Source: Physcia stellaris
Lineage: Eukaryota > Ascomycota > Lecanoromycetes > Caliciales > Physciaceae
Direction of reading: 5' to 3'
NCBI GenBank assembly: GCA_018902385.1
Contig: JABSSW010000028.1
Span: forward strand, 310,001-374,000
Length of the DNA: 64,000 nt
The position numbers were made by a program, and so were the translations under genes. Below, piece by piece: positions 22,673 through 34,669 of this stretch. Below the pieces are notes generated by a model. The model did no database searches. It saw only the letters and a list, made by a program, of their open reading frames with translations, and was not told the origin of the DNA. Each line of letters begins with the position of its first letter. Position 1 is the first letter of the stretch.

Positions 22673-23779
22673 TTAGACTTTTCGGATTGCCATGCTCAAT
22701 ATTCCATCTCGAAATGTTTGCAACACGTTCGAGCCGACCCGCTTCTGGGCCCCATTAACAGTATCACCATTGCCACTGCCGACGTCCTGGAGCCGTGTAG
22801 CCAAGGAGCCGAATTCTTCCCTAGTTACTGGCGTCACACGGAGAACATAGTAAAGCTGGCCATCGTACCTGAAGAGGGCTGAAAAGGGATGATGTACGGC
22901 ACGACAAAGACTCTGCACCTCCTCGAGACTCATATCACTAGTGATGGTACGTTGCTCATCATTTGGATATCCTTCGTACTCCAACGCCTCGGCAGATATC
23001 TTACTTTCATCTTTGAGTAACTCATTTTGATCGATGCCTTGGAACCCATCTTCGACAAGCTGCAAAGCCTGGTCTGCTGAATTCAAGAAAGCTTCGTCGC
23101 CTGCCTCCTTGGTTCGTAGCCAGTCCAGCTGATTGACAGCAAGTGGGGCAGATTTTGTCAGGATGATCCTCCCCTGATCAAGTTCTTTGCTCATATAATG
23201 CCATGTCACCGCGTGTTCTGAAGGAGGGTACAGATCGGGGCGAAGGACTACCCGGTAGAAGGGGTCCGGACCTCTTATGTAGGGTAGCCGTGCACAATGC
23301 AGGTTAACGAAAGGCGCTCGGTGAGAGAGCAATCGGGGGGTGATTTGGTAGGAAAAGTGCCAGATCAACGCAAGATCGGGGTCCAATGCCTCAAACAAAG
23401 TTTCCACCTGCTTCAATTTGCTGATGCAAAGGACAGCAGGTGGATTGTCGATTTCATCGATGATTGCGCCAGCATTGTGGCCCATGTTCGTAAACGCTCC
23501 TCGATCGAGATACTATGAAAGGTTTGGATTCAGCAGTGGTCAACCAAAGTGTCCTCGGGAGCTTCTTATTTTTCTGTCTGTGCTGCACACAAGAACTAAA
23601 ATTCGACGGAATTCCCAGAAGGGCAGAGAAGGGCTCCAAGATTGGCATACATAGTTTCCACCTGGACAGGAGACAACGAGAGGGATTTCATATTCACGTC
23701 GGCGCAATATCCGAATGAGTCGCTTTATGATGCTTGCGGGCTGACGACTAAAGATGATCACTGTCCGTTTGCTCGTCAT
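22673..23779 (-). CDS. Formyltransferase-fold protein, methionyl-tRNA formyltransferase-like
   Basis: Two exons, 23779-23651 and 23512-22673, give 322 residues. The intron (GTATGC...CATAG, 138 nt) removes in-frame stops. The formyltransferase N-terminal domain is clear: VNLHCARLPYIRG matches the INxHxSLLPxYRG signature with catalytic Asn and His, and ELDQGRI carries the Asp of the LDxGD motif. The last third (EVQSLCRAVHHPFSALF) matches the C-terminal domain of Fmt-type enzymes. In mitochondria Fmt formylates initiator Met-tRNA. This copy is shorter than yeast Fmt1 and starts directly in the Rossmann fold with no obvious presequence, so a different formyl acceptor is possible. It is the first intact gene right of the transposon nest. 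Confidence 0.75.
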
Positions 23780-23859
23780 TGTGTCTTTGATATCGGAAGA
23801 AAATTTACACTTTAGTTGATTGAGGTATCAGGGAAAAGCCAGACTTATATTAATTCATG

Positions 23860-23911
23860 TCAAATGCGAGATGGCTGCGGCATTATCAAATGCGAGATGG
23901 CTGCGGCATTA
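23860..23911. repeat. Tandem duplication of a 26-bp unit
   Basis: Two identical 26-bp copies head to tail, beginning TCAAATGCGAGATGG and ending GGCATTA, in the region upstream of the formyltransferase. Confidence 0.95.
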
Positions 23912-24024
23912 TCCCAACGATCGGCGTGCAAATAACTATACCCTTTCGGTCTGTAGATGAATCCAGTCCTCCTGGGGGACTTGTATTGCTGTCATGCGAG
24001 CATTGATCTTTCTTTATTCTCCAA

Positions 24025-24720
24025 TCACGAGGCAAACTTCTCGACGGCATCGAAGTAGTTAAGATCGGGGCTTCTCGGTTGCGTCAGTACTTGAGGCACC
24101 GGGTGAGCGAGCATCTCCGTTATCAGTCAGAACAGTCGGTCATCTTCAAGAGCAAGAACGACCGACGGATCAACGTTCTGTGAAATGATGTAAGCCATGG
24201 TCAAAGCTGCATCAAGGTCTATGGGAATTTTGGAGTTCCTATTCTGTAACCAGGATAGTCTTCTGTCATGTTGCGCATGTTGCGCATAAGCTCTGGAAAC
24301 TACGCCTCTTGCACCAAGTCAATTGGTGCTCTGATTTTAGCTTCTGCCACACCATCCATCGCCGTGCATGAAGATCAATTATCGATCTACTGATCTCCGA
24401 ATGTCGGGATGGCGACCTCTGAAGCTATTTTGTTGGCGATTGAGATTGAGTGTTCTGGACTCGGATCCCGCAGAGAACTCAAAGCTCACTATGATGATTC
24501 AAAACCACAGCTGGCCATGTTGCATTATCTGCATAGTAGATACCCGTAAACATCAAAAGTGCAGAGGCGAGGTGTAACACCATTGTTGTCTTCAACGAAG
24601 TTCGATATCTGAAAGTAAAATCCGAGTGCCAAGCCCCCAACCCAACCCTGAAGGTCGTCAGCAGCTTGTACTCTAAAAGACACCTAAAATATCTTGAACA
24701 TCATGACCTTGAGCTTGTAT
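24025..24720 (-). pseudogene. Possible decayed protein-coding gene, family not recognised
   Basis: Minus-strand stretches read like protein but cannot be joined. One, from about 24255 to 24025, gives NSKIPIDLDAALTMAYII and continues acidic, with one TGA, to LNYFDAVEKFAS. Another, near 24690-24560, gives GWVGGLALGFYF then NFVEDNNGV. Stops and frame changes separate them, and no start or consistent intron chain was found. It may be a relic exon set or chance. Confidence 0.3.
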
Positions 24721-24907
24721 AATTATGGACGATATGTTAAGCTGGGATTCTGAAGGTAATTGAAGTCTTGGCGCACGACTGCCATTGGACTTTTCAATAT
24801 GCTGTACTTATTTATTGTACAGACTTATTATTGGGTTGGTCTACTTAGTCAATATAACACAGATCTTCATGCACGGTCCATGATACTCAGCTATGTGGTC
24901 GGACCAC

Positions 24908-26385
24908 TTATCGCACGTCCAGTGATACCGTCTTCAAGATATGCTTATCGTGCAGTGGGCGACTTGCTGTTGGATTACCCGACCTGCTATCGCCCTCCTG
25001 GTACACTCCCTCAGGTATATGCCACGCTCCTGCCACGGTCCCGTTATGTGGTGCAACGTCACGCTCGCTACTGTTATTGCTTATCTCTTCAGCGGCGCCC
25101 TCGGGGCTTGGTCTTTGCTCCTTGAGCTCTGTCCCGGGTTGGCTTTCCAAATCCTCGTAGTCGTCCTTTCCCAACGTACCGCTAAGATTGCTAAAGAGAC
25201 TATAGACACATAAGCATCAGTATTCAAGATTTAACGCGATGCAGGTACTCCTGCAATACTCACCCTCGCTTGTGGGATTTCTTCGAGCTATCGTTCGCCC
25301 CTGACCTTCCACCTCCGCTGACCTTGGTATTGTAGCTACTTTTAGATCGAGGACCAGAAGGACCGTCATAATATAGGCCCTCTCCGCCAGCAGGTGTTTC
25401 GCCTGTGCGGCGGCTCCTAGTCCCCAAGAGGATTGGAAGGTGGCGTCGGAAGAAAGGGCGTAGCACCATGAGGCAGGCACAGATAATGGAAAGATTGTAT
25501 TCGACAATTGACAGTGAAATTGACAGCATCGTGGTCCAGGTCGTATCGGCCGTTCCCTAACATTGATGGTTGAATGGTCAGTGTTTCACACTCAATCCAT
25601 GGCCGTAGCCGATTAAATTCACGTACCTGGAGCGCCGCAGTCTGCCAAAGGCGCATAATGCCCGTGACAATTGTGCAGCCGCTAAGAGCAAAGATACCCA
25701 TCAAAAGAAGCTTGGTCCGTCTGCTGACTTGGAGGTGGTAGACCATCGGTATTGGGAGGGCGAGTATGAGAAGATCGAGCGTCACGCTGACGATGGGTAT
25801 GGAGAGGTAAACCGGGTTGAGCACGAGGCACGTGCCTGGAGTCAATGGGAACCACAGCTTTTTGACCGGATGACATTGAAATAAGATGATGCAGACATAG
25901 ATTAACATGCTGGCAGTTGTCATCCAGATAACCGCGAACGTGCCATAGCGGAAGGATTTTGCCGGGTTAATACGTAGATAGAAAAGTAGGATGGCGATAC
26001 GGGGGAGGTTGGACGCGAGATTTGAAAGAACAACGGCGCTGACGAGGGTTTTTGTGTACTCCTCGAGGTTATCTAGCCTCAGGTTCCAAATGTGCGCTCC
26101 GCTGCCGAGTTTCAAGCCCTTGCCGAACAGTCCAACAAGAGTAACTACAGTCCCCCAGGCCAATGTAATAACAGCGTCATCCCAGCCCAGCAGTCTTATG
26201 ATTCGCCCTTTGGTGTACAGTCGAAGAGCTAAAGAGAAAGTTGAAAGGGTTGTAAAGACAGCAGACAAGGGAACAAAACCGAAGCTCCTGACCTCTGGAT
26301 GTATGTAATCTGGGGTGATTCCTGGGGGAGCAGGGAAGATACCTGGCGGAGCTACTGGTCCTGTCGGGTCGGATGATGAGGCCAT
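24908..26385 (-). CDS. PTH11-like rhodopsin-domain integral membrane protein 1
   Basis: Three exons (26385-25627, 25556-25264, 25199-24908) give 447 residues; introns of 70 and 64 nt restore one frame. The first 300 residues carry seven hydrophobic helices of the fungal rhodopsin/SAT-like domain. Family marks are LLGWDDAVITLAW after helix 2, LPRIAILLFYLRI, FQCHPVKKLW with GTCL, PIPMVYHLQVSRRTKLLL, and IMRLWQTA. The C-terminus is long, hydrophilic and Ser/Gly-rich (SGGGRSGANDSSKKSHK) and probably cytosolic. Such proteins include Magnaporthe Pth11, a surface-sensing receptor; most paralogues have no known ligand. ATG at 26385 is chosen because the open frame upstream has only a TTG. A second gene of this family follows 1.6 kb away on the same strand. 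Confidence 0.85.
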
Positions 26386-28007
26386 GATATACAAAGCAGG
26401 ATTAATAAGTTGATCATCGGGAAGCTCAGCTCAACTAAGTATCGACCAGCAAAGAGGAAAATGGACATAATATTGACATATAATATAGAAAGGAGACAGA
26501 GGACCTACTTATGAACAGAGCATATCTAGATCTTCTGGCCTAAATTCTTGGTGCCGGAGTTGGCTCATGAGTAGCCTGACCTTAGTCTAGTAATCTGTTC
26601 TAGTTTCCCGTCTCTGGCTTACACTTCATCGTGATGCACCCGTCGTGTATACACTGGCAAGGGATAGCCGAGTTCATGAGCTGGGGACTGAGCTTTTTTG
26701 TGTTGATAGTACTGTAGATAAGCTTTGCTGCAGCCCACAGCAAGCTGCTAAGATGACCCAGCGGTCTGGTACTGGTTTTCAATGCAAAGAAAAATATTCT
26801 CCGATCGCGCGGATGTGGGGATGGCGCATCAACAAGGGAAACCCTGTCGAGACATGGTTAGTTGTAACTGCTTAGTTGTGAGACAACCGCGCCAATTAGG
26901 AGGCGTAGCCAAAGATCGTAGAGCGGCTCTGACGTTCGAGAAGAGCTGGGCTGAGATTAACGGATTTAGTTACGAGCGATGCAGACGCTTGGAGTATTTA
27001 GTAAGGATACCCCGCAACACTGATGATTCCATTCCACTACTCCATGTACTGTCATACATACAATTCAGGGAATTCTCATTGAATCCTTGCTGCGAATTTG
27101 GACCCGTTGAGAAACTGTTCAATATGCGACAACCGCAGAATTTGTTCAGTATACAACAATGTTCGCCTGTTTTCTTTCTCAGCCACGATCCGTAGAGGAC
27201 GAGGTTGGTGACTCAAGTTTGATGCAGGTTTGCAAGGATGACAGATCTGATCACGGACAACAAGGGACGTTAGAGTAGACGACGTCGCACTGATATTCTA
27301 GATGAATCTAGATCAGACTAGAATGTTGAGAGGGTAACCCTCAATTCTAGGAAAGCTCTCTTTGAAAGACATAGGAAATAATAGGACGCGTTGCGGATCC
27401 GGGATGAGAGATTACTCTTGAGTGGAGTTCGAATAGTGTGTGAATGGCCTTCTTCTGCGATGGTTGAGCGAGGAAAAAGCAACCGTTTCCAAAGAAAAAG
27501 CAGAAATGAACAGGAGATAGTACTGAGAGATTTTTGCCGAATCTAGGAAACCTGTGATTATGACGGTTGGTATTGAATTGATATTGAAATCATCTTTTCG
27601 ATAGATTGATCCTCCGCGATTTCGACCTCTGTTGAATTTGCTCGGTCTTTTTTTGGCTATCTTGTAACTCAAATCTGATTCTGTCTTTTTGTCGAGCTAG
27701 ATCTGTCGAGCAATACCCGTGTAGACAGGATATCCAAGCACAACGAAGTAGGTAGCTCAGTATATCGTCATCAGAGAAGATTGAGGTACCTTGAATTCGG
27801 ACTTTATTAGCTCGGATCCCGTCCCGCTGTGGCACCACCAGATGCACGTGACATCAAAGCAACGATAGTTCGAGAGTGATAAGGTACCAAGATGGTCGGA
27901 TTCTATGTAAATTTGATTGTCTTGTAGGTCAATATGGACAACAGTGCAATAACCTGACAGAAGCTCCGTCAGCCTAAAAGGTCTATCTACCGATCGCAAG
28001 TCGAATC
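26386..28007. other. Intergenic between the two rhodopsin-domain genes
   Basis: Only short scattered open frames without family resemblance. Around 27295-27355 there is a cluster of TCTAGA-type palindromes and a small hairpin (GAGGGTAACCCTC). I see no gene. Confidence 0.5.
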
Positions 28008-29472
28008 TTAGACCACAAACTCCTTGTCAGCCACCTGCACGACGTTATCCCCAGAAAGCTGTATCACGCGTAACGACACCGTATTGCTATTCTCACCAGA
28101 TACCGGCAAACGGCCATTCGCCGGCACTCGAATTTGCAGGGGTGCAGGTATTAAGGCAGAGTCTGCTTCGAAACTCGAGAAGAGACGCGTAGGCTCGGGT
28201 TGCCTGGGGAGAGTAGCGTTGAATTTGCCCGGTGCTGCGCTTCTGCTACTGGATTCAGAGGTGCAGAATGCCCTTGATATGGCTTGAGCTAAGGGGACCG
28301 TGGCTGGGAGATTAGCACACACCACGGCGAGGTTGATCTCTAGGAAACTCCAGAAGAGGGTCGGGAGATAACCCCAGCTGGGATCGGCTCTATCCATTCT
28401 CATGATGGCGACTGTGCGGAGAACGCTTGCGGCACAGGTACTGGTAGCTATTAGTGACTGCGACAATGAACAAAAAATGTGGAAAGCAGGTACTGACAAT
28501 GTTCCTATTAAATATATGGCGCTAATGGCTATCTTTCGTTTTATAGAGTGACCTTTCAAGTGGCCTACCATCACCAGCGGTAGGATTAGGACTGCAATGT
28601 CAAGAACGTTGTTGGTGATTGCAGTGCTTAAAGAATATTTCGGTAAATTGATACAATACTCATGATGTACTTCAGGTTTCCAAGCTGCTTCGATGGGACT
28701 GCATTGAAAGACTGCCGTAACCAGGAAGCCTGCACCTCCAGCGATAGTTATTGCAAGCAGCGTATAGGCAGCGATGGTGAAGCCTTTGTTGGCGCCAAAC
28801 ATGCGTGTGTAAAGGCATATTATTGAGCTTCTGATCAGAGTCTATATGCTGGCAACGTCAACGTTGCTCATACACTAATGTTCATAGAAATGGACGACAA
28901 AAATCCGTTAAAGAGACTCGTAGCTTAAGGGGTTCGCTAAGGAACCACGCGCTATATCTCGCACTGCTGCAAAATTCTCGAAAAAGGATAAGAGATCCCT
29001 TACCATGAGAGCCGGATAGAATAGCATGTTGGCATACAACATCTGTAAACGTCTATGTAAGTATTTCTCCAACTGTGCAGAGGTCTCATGGAAATCGCGT
29101 ACTCGGAAGTGTGCATCTAGCTCCTCTGGCTTGTTCTCTTGTAGATGTTGCCCTGCACCGTTTTTCACGCCTAACAAAGTCAACAAGATCTTCTCCAATT
29201 CCAGCTGCGAGCAATACCAAGCGTATCGATAGTGAAGGCCGCAATGAGCAGAGACTGGAGAGGGCATGAGTCTCATATCTCCAAATGTGGCTTGCGAACA
29301 AAATAACCTCGCTGAACAATATCAGGTAATCATCCCACCACAACCCAACTTTTGCGATCCATCTTGAGAGTAGTCGCAACATGATCGCGATCAATGTCAC
29401 AATTAGAAGGCCTATAACCGCAGCGACGAAGATGGTTCCCTGGTCATGTTCCGGTCTTATAAGACCTATCAT
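28008..29472 (-). CDS. PTH11-like rhodopsin-domain integral membrane protein 2
   Basis: Four exons (29472-29308, 29204-29004, 28841-28498, 28440-28008) give 380 residues. Exon joins rebuild family blocks: GLWWDDYLILFSE, GVKNGAGQHLQ, a helix ending LFYPALM joined to a segment ending SIICLYTRMF, AVFQCSPIEAAWKP, and a helix with TCAASVLRTVA followed by EINLAVVCANLP. The third intron (57 nt, GTCAGT donor, CTAAT branch) is needed to give a normal helix length; reading through adds about 19 residues. The loop after LQENKPEEL is longer than usual, so another small intron there is possible. The Ser/Pro-rich tail is cytosolic by topology. The function is probably sensory; the ligand is unknown. Confidence 0.75.
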
Positions 29473-30960
29473 CTTGAGGGGCTCCACGTGTGACGGTAGG
29501 GTCTGAATTCCCCCTTTCTGATGCGCTCTTACAGATCACTTAAACAAAAGCCGATGAAATACAAGCAGATGGATAAACCCCAGAGAGTGACGTGGAGGCG
29601 ACATCAAGCAAGATATGCAAGGAGGAGGTCTTCGGAATCCTTAGGGCCAATGTCACTCCCGCATGATGCAGCCTGCAGAGTAGCTCTTCGCCATTGTCAA
29701 ATTCCCTAGTTTGGCGTTGATTATTGCCCGAGGATTTTGGTGTTGTCATTGGTCGCCACTTATGATCGAGTATACCGGATTGGATAGCGATTGGTAGGCA
29801 TCTCTTGAGGGGCTTACCAGGCGGCAAATACCGCGCATCTGGCGGCTCAGTCGATCAATTGCCTGGGTGAGTGACGCATGTGGATTTGCTTTGTCGCCTC
29901 TACCCGGTATGCTCAGCCCAGTACGCGACGCGCTTACCTGATCTTGAGGTGAAGAGCGCTGTAGGAAAAGATGTGCGGAATGTTTATGATTACTTCCACC
30001 ATGCAAGAAATCACATTCCGTCCTACGAGCGGATTGGCTAGATTGGGTACATCCTGCACCAGATGTAGAAGGGTTTGTGTAGATTCTCAAATGTTTCGAA
30101 AAATGGTGTGACAACACCTGAGGCCCCGAATTTTGGTGCGGTCCTGACCCACGATTATTGCATAATGCAAAAGTCTTGACGGCATGTGCTCCGGCTTTTG
30201 TAGGCTCAAGATGTAATAATAAACCCGCAATTTCGAATCCAAGACAAATTGCTCATAGGGACGACAAAACCACTGGACTACCAATCAGATTCTGCAATGT
30301 GATTTTTCTACGTGTCGACTCGCTTTCCTGCCAGAATCAGCTAGCAATCTGCCGTTCTTAGCATCGCCCAGAGCGAGGTACAAGACGATGACAGATTGAT
30401 TGTAATGAAGAACCGGAACGACGCGGCAGTTACATCTACAGAGGTTAGAAAGGGATCAGGGCAAGAGACTCATGGGGGATCAACCGATGAACAAACTGCA
30501 CAAGCACGGAAAGTTCCGTAAATCTCTGAGAGCCAAGTACGTCTCGTTAGCCCTCCAATTAAGTAGATTTGTTCCTCGTATGGCGTTAGAACTTGGAACA
30601 CCTTGGATAGATTTAAGGAACAGGTCTACCATGTCAAATTGTCTTTGTTCTGTTGGTCGAATGTACCGGGGTGAATCTTGATTAAAGACATAAGCCAGGT
30701 AGGCCTTAATCATTGGGATTGAAATATCGGCCTCTCAAGGCGTGTTTCTGCCGTCACTGGGAATGGATCATTGCTCGGAGAGGAACACATCACCGAATAT
30801 CCATGTTAGCTGCACCCTGGCAGTACTTCATGAAGGACCATAACTAGATAGGCGTGTACCCACCCAACATCCATGCGTCGCTCATGCTCGCTAAGCAAAA
30901 TACACGACTAGTAAACAAGCACTGTTTTATGCTGTATTCTGCTCATGGACTAAGTCATGA
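29473..30960. other. Intergenic, 1.5 kb
   Basis: Short frames on both strands, none with recognisable motifs or splice continuity. Probably the promoter of the membrane-protein gene and the 3' side of the secreted-protein gene. Confidence 0.5.
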
Positions 30961-31944
30961 TCACGAGCTGGCCGCATTCCGTTCTCCCCTTGGCGGCGAC
31001 CCTAGTGCGAGGTAGCCGCCTCGTGCAATCTCTTGCCCATTATTGTTCTTAACTAAAACGGCCAGCCCATGAAAGTCTCCCTTTCCCAGGCCGTAAGTCA
31101 CCGCGGCTACCATCGACTCCGCTATGACAAATTTTGTCAATGCCAATGGATGATGTAAGTAAGCATTGGTCCAGTATATTTGGGCGTTATACGTCGGGAA
31201 TACACCAGGTTCTCCCGGGAAAACACCTGCAAATCTGGTGAACGCTCTATGGGGGGTTTGAGCTAATTGAATCAAAGCCCCGATAGTCCCCATAAACACA
31301 TCTCGCCCAATCAAGAGTTGCTCAGTGACCAAGGTGTATTCAAAAGATAGGCCCTCCGGCCCAGTCGAGCCCATCATGACATTGGAATGGTCCATCGCAG
31401 AGCGAGTTCGGGTCTTATTGATATGGTTTGATTCCAATTGGGCTCGAGCAGGAACAGCGTTGAATAAGATTTCCCCAACAGGGCTTCCTTGCCATGTAAG
31501 CTCGTACCAAGAGTCGACAAAGCTGTTATCGATCGTCATCTGATGCATTATCCTTGCCAGACCCCAGAAGAGAAATTTTCGGGGGACTAGTCTGCCGAAT
31601 CTGAGAGAGGACATTTCAATTGTGAGGTCAGGATATTGTGGATCAGTATATTCGGCCTTCTGCACTGGCACAAGGCCCTCGAAATCCTCGTTGATTTGTG
31701 TGGCCAGCAAACGCACTGCAGACATATAGCAGGCTTCACGTCGGAGTGGGCGGTACCCATGAAGAGTGGTCATGTCAAATTCGGCGGGGCCTCGAGGGTT
31801 CGTTGAATGGAGAAGGCTATCGTTTGAAGCAGTTATACTACTCGTGACATCAAAGTCCGGCCTCGGCAGAGTTGTAGGCCTTGCAGATACGAAACATTCC
31901 AAAACAAGATTTGAAAGAAGCAACGATTGCAGAAGGAATTGCAT
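30961..31944 (-). CDS. Secreted hypothetical protein
   Basis: Intronless, 327 residues. The N-terminus MQFLLQSLLLSNLVLECFVS is a clear signal peptide, with likely cleavage around ARP. The mature part has Tyr/Pro-rich segments (LHGYRPLRREACYMSAVRLL near residues 60-80, TIEMSSLRFGRLVPRKFLFWGL near 110-130). It ends with an Ala/Thr-rich, partly hydrophobic stretch and a hydrophilic tail. Only one or two Cys remain after cleavage, so it is not a typical small Cys-rich effector. I recognise no family. A two-layer fold in fungal-only hypotheticals is plausible but not shown. Confidence 0.65.
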   Translation of the reverse strand: MQFLLQSLLLSNLVLECFVSARPTTLPRPDFDVTSSITASNDSLLHSTNPRGPAEFDMTTLHGYRPLRREACYMSAVRLLATQINEDFEGLVPVQKAEYTDPQYPDLTIEMSSLRFGRLVPRKFLFWGLARIMHQMTIDNSFVDSWYELTWQGSPVGEILFNAVPARAQLESNHINKTRTRSAMDHSNVMMGSTGPEGLSFEYTLVTEQLLIGRDVFMGTIGALIQLAQTPHRAFTRFAGVFPGEPGVFPTYNAQIYWTNAYLHHPLALTKFVIAESMVAAVTYGLGKGDFHGLAVLVKNNNGQEIARGGYLALGSPPRGERNAASS

Positions 31945-32932
31945 GATGAAAGATGTTCAGGAAGCCACCCACCCAACCGTAAAGAATGATATAACAACAA
32001 ATGACAGATGAAAAAAAGCAAGCTAGCTCATGAAAAGGTCAGTGCAGATCGCAGCATGCACGGTCGGCTAGGTCGCCTCTTCCACGGACGTAGTCGTATG
32101 TGCACGTAAGTATGCGAAGACGCGCATAGAATTCAAGGCCCATACATTGCAGGGTTACTAGACCGCTATATGGACAGTTTGGACACACGCTCCGTCTCAA
32201 AGCCTGGCTGGGATTTCAGCAGCAGCAATTCTGGGAGTGGAAGAGAGCTTAAGATGACCGTTAAGTCGTACGACCGAGGCTGCTGTTCACCAGGTTCGAG
32301 GAGAAGACATCAATATTCAGTGGAGGTTGAAAGCTTCGTTGCGGAAGTGGATGCCGAAGAAGCTCTTCAAAACTCCTCCCAAGCTTCCATATCCACGGAG
32401 ATGGCCTAAAATCTTGACATCACCGCTCCAGCAAAATGGTCAATCATGCTTTAGTTCCGAGAAAGATGAGCCTTCCGACTGTGTCGACTAACGAAACGAT
32501 CCAATTGCAATAGATTCTTTCAAGCCACTGCGGGCTGAAAGTGTAGCTTGTTTGTGCTTCGGAGTGAAGCGTAGCAAGGGTGACATAGACTGACTTATGC
32601 ACGACTGCTTTGTCACAGGTCGAAGAATATCCCCAGAGGAGCTCCAGATGATAAAAAGCTATTCTAGGCTAACCCGTAGGACTTGGTCTGGAAAGCCTTA
32701 AGCCCTTAGTTTTCATACAACTGAAACTTCCTCCTCGGAGATCGAGGGACATTGCTCGTTTGTTCCCCCTTAATGAGAACAGCTTAGCTGGTTTGAATGC
32801 GATTCAGTTGCTATGAAAGGTCTAATTTTGTAGAGGCGCGGCTTGTTGTTGACGAATGCTGATCTTGTTCTTGCACTCTAGCGTCATAGATGTCTTCATG
32901 ATCCTTTGATGTGGTGGAAACGGTGTGTATGT
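31945..32932. other. Intergenic, about 1 kb
   Basis: No convincing gene. A 79-residue plus-strand frame at 32170-32409 has low-complexity Ser content and no motif, so it was not called. Confidence 0.5.
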
Positions 32933-34669
32933 CTATAGATGTTTATGATTTCTTCTTTCTGCTTCTCCATGAAGTCTAAGACCACAATGATCACAGATGT
33001 AGGAATCGACAACATCGTCCGGAGTACTGAATCCGTGCTGAGATGATGCTCGCGGTGAATGCTTTGGCGGATGATAGGCGGTATCTGCACTGAAGCTATG
33101 GCTGTTTCGCTGAGGTGACTTTGATGGCGAAAGAGGCAGTGGCGCCATATTGGGGTCAATTTCTTCGACTTCATGAGAATGAAGAGAAGACGTGGTACTT
33201 GAGGAGTTGTCATGTCCTCCTCGCAAACTACGCGCTTGTGTTCGTCCACGTGGTGTTTCTGTGCCTGTATGAAAGTGTGACGAACGCCACCGTTCAAGGT
33301 CGGATGAAGACGATGAGGCTGTCTGGCCTGGAGGCTTACTGACCCCGTCGTTCTGATGATTGGAAAAGTCTCTACGCGAGACATCACCAACATTCCAAGG
33401 CTGTCCGTGCGTGTTCGTCAGAGGATTAGACACACCAGCGTGGCCAGGACCACGTTCTGGATCTTCCCATGTTGCTTGTCCACTGACTCGCGACAGCTCT
33501 AATGGACTGTGATCTCTGGGCATTTCCTGGTAATCTTGACGTGGTACTTTCGGCTCTGTACCCCAAGATCGTATTGGATAAGCGCGCCCTTTATGCCACG
33601 GCTCGCTGACAGGAGGGAAGTACTGCCGGTAAGCACACCACGCTACAACGATTCCTAGCAAACTACCAGAAATAACATCGAACGGGTGATGGCGAGCATC
33701 CATGATGCGTGAGCCGGCAATCAGAGCTGCCGCAAGAGTGGGTACTAATACCACAAATGTCTTCCAGACTTCGCCTCTATTGTCAAGAACATGCAGCTTT
33801 CCGGCAAGATATAGGGAGAGGTAGAACAGACCTGCAAACGCAGCTTTTGGGATTCTTATTAGTCACACAGTTTCTTGGTCTGGAAAGAAAACTTACAGCT
33901 GCTATGTCCCGATGGGAAGGACCTGAATCCATCTTTCAATATGCCGTGATCTTTTTGGGTGCATATAGAGCTGGTGGATAATCCGAACGTGGTCGGATCG
34001 ACACTCCCTTCTTTCGGTCTGCACCTGTCAATCAGATCGGGGCGTGGCTTGCCAATCTCATTTTTCAAGGCTCCGGTAATGACAAATGCAACTCCTTCTG
34101 AGAGTAGCAAGCCCAGTATGCCGCAGTTGAGTTCCCACAGACGCTCCTGAAAAGTATAGCGCGCTCTACCGCCCCCACGACGAGTTGGGCCCTGAGTCTG
34201 ATGGGAGAAAATACCATCGATGACGAGGGTGTAGAAGGCTATGATGAGGACTGGTAGGACGACCGCGACAGTAAAAGCCAGAGCGATTGGGACGCGCTCA
34301 TGTCGGGCAAAAGGGTATTGTAAGGTGTAGTTTTGGAGAGCGAAGTGCTGGTGGTATGGTCTTTACTCGAGTCAGTGGATGTTCTGCCATTTGGTGTGCC
34401 GAAGACTCTTACTCAACGGCATCGAGGGCCTGGAACGTAACGAAAAGGATCCTTCAATGGGTCAGCGTGCGCATTATCCTGCACCTTGGCAATGCATTGT
34501 TCCACCCACACGAGTATGACATAGTCAAGTATGTATCTGAGAATAGTCAGTGGAAATATAGCCTACGCAACAATAGTGTCATTGCCTACGAAATCAAGAC
34601 TCTCCTCGGCAGACTGCTTTTCGTGGTCCAGGACAGATCTGGAAGTCTATCGCGTGCCCAATCCATCAT
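32933..34669 (-). CDS. PAP2-family lipid phosphate phosphatase (DPP1/LPP1-like) with long Ser-rich tail
   Basis: Five exons (34669-34590, 34536-34510, 34451-34413, 34360-33897, 33843-32933) give 506 residues. The three phosphatase motifs are complete: KNEIGKPRPD, SFPSGHSS, and SRIMDARHHPFDV with catalytic His residues. About six membrane helices surround them, and VEPYHQHF...YPFARHERVP is the usual first lumenal loop. The family dephosphorylates phosphatidate and diacylglycerol pyrophosphate in vacuole or Golgi membranes. Exons 2 and 3 are only 27 and 39 nt and encode the first helix. After the catalytic domain comes a roughly 230-residue Ser/Pro-rich tail ending in YICDHCGLRLHGEAERRNH, a Cys/His group that could bind zinc. 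Such a tail is much longer than yeast Dpp1 (289 residues). Confidence 0.88.

Noticed and set aside
24760-25213. Plus-strand frames of about 90-120 codons
   Set aside because: They lie opposite the third exon and introns of the first rhodopsin-domain gene, have no start context or motif, and are shadows.
28441-28497. Reading through this segment in the second rhodopsin-domain gene, or using a 53-nt GTACCT intron
   Set aside because: Read-through gives an overlong helix, and the 53-nt intron breaks the frame. The 57-nt GTCAGT...CAG intron restores a normal family helix.
32896-33393. 165-codon minus-strand frame
   Set aside because: Alternative frame of the phosphatase's Ser-rich last exon; the frame joined to the catalytic motifs is the real one.
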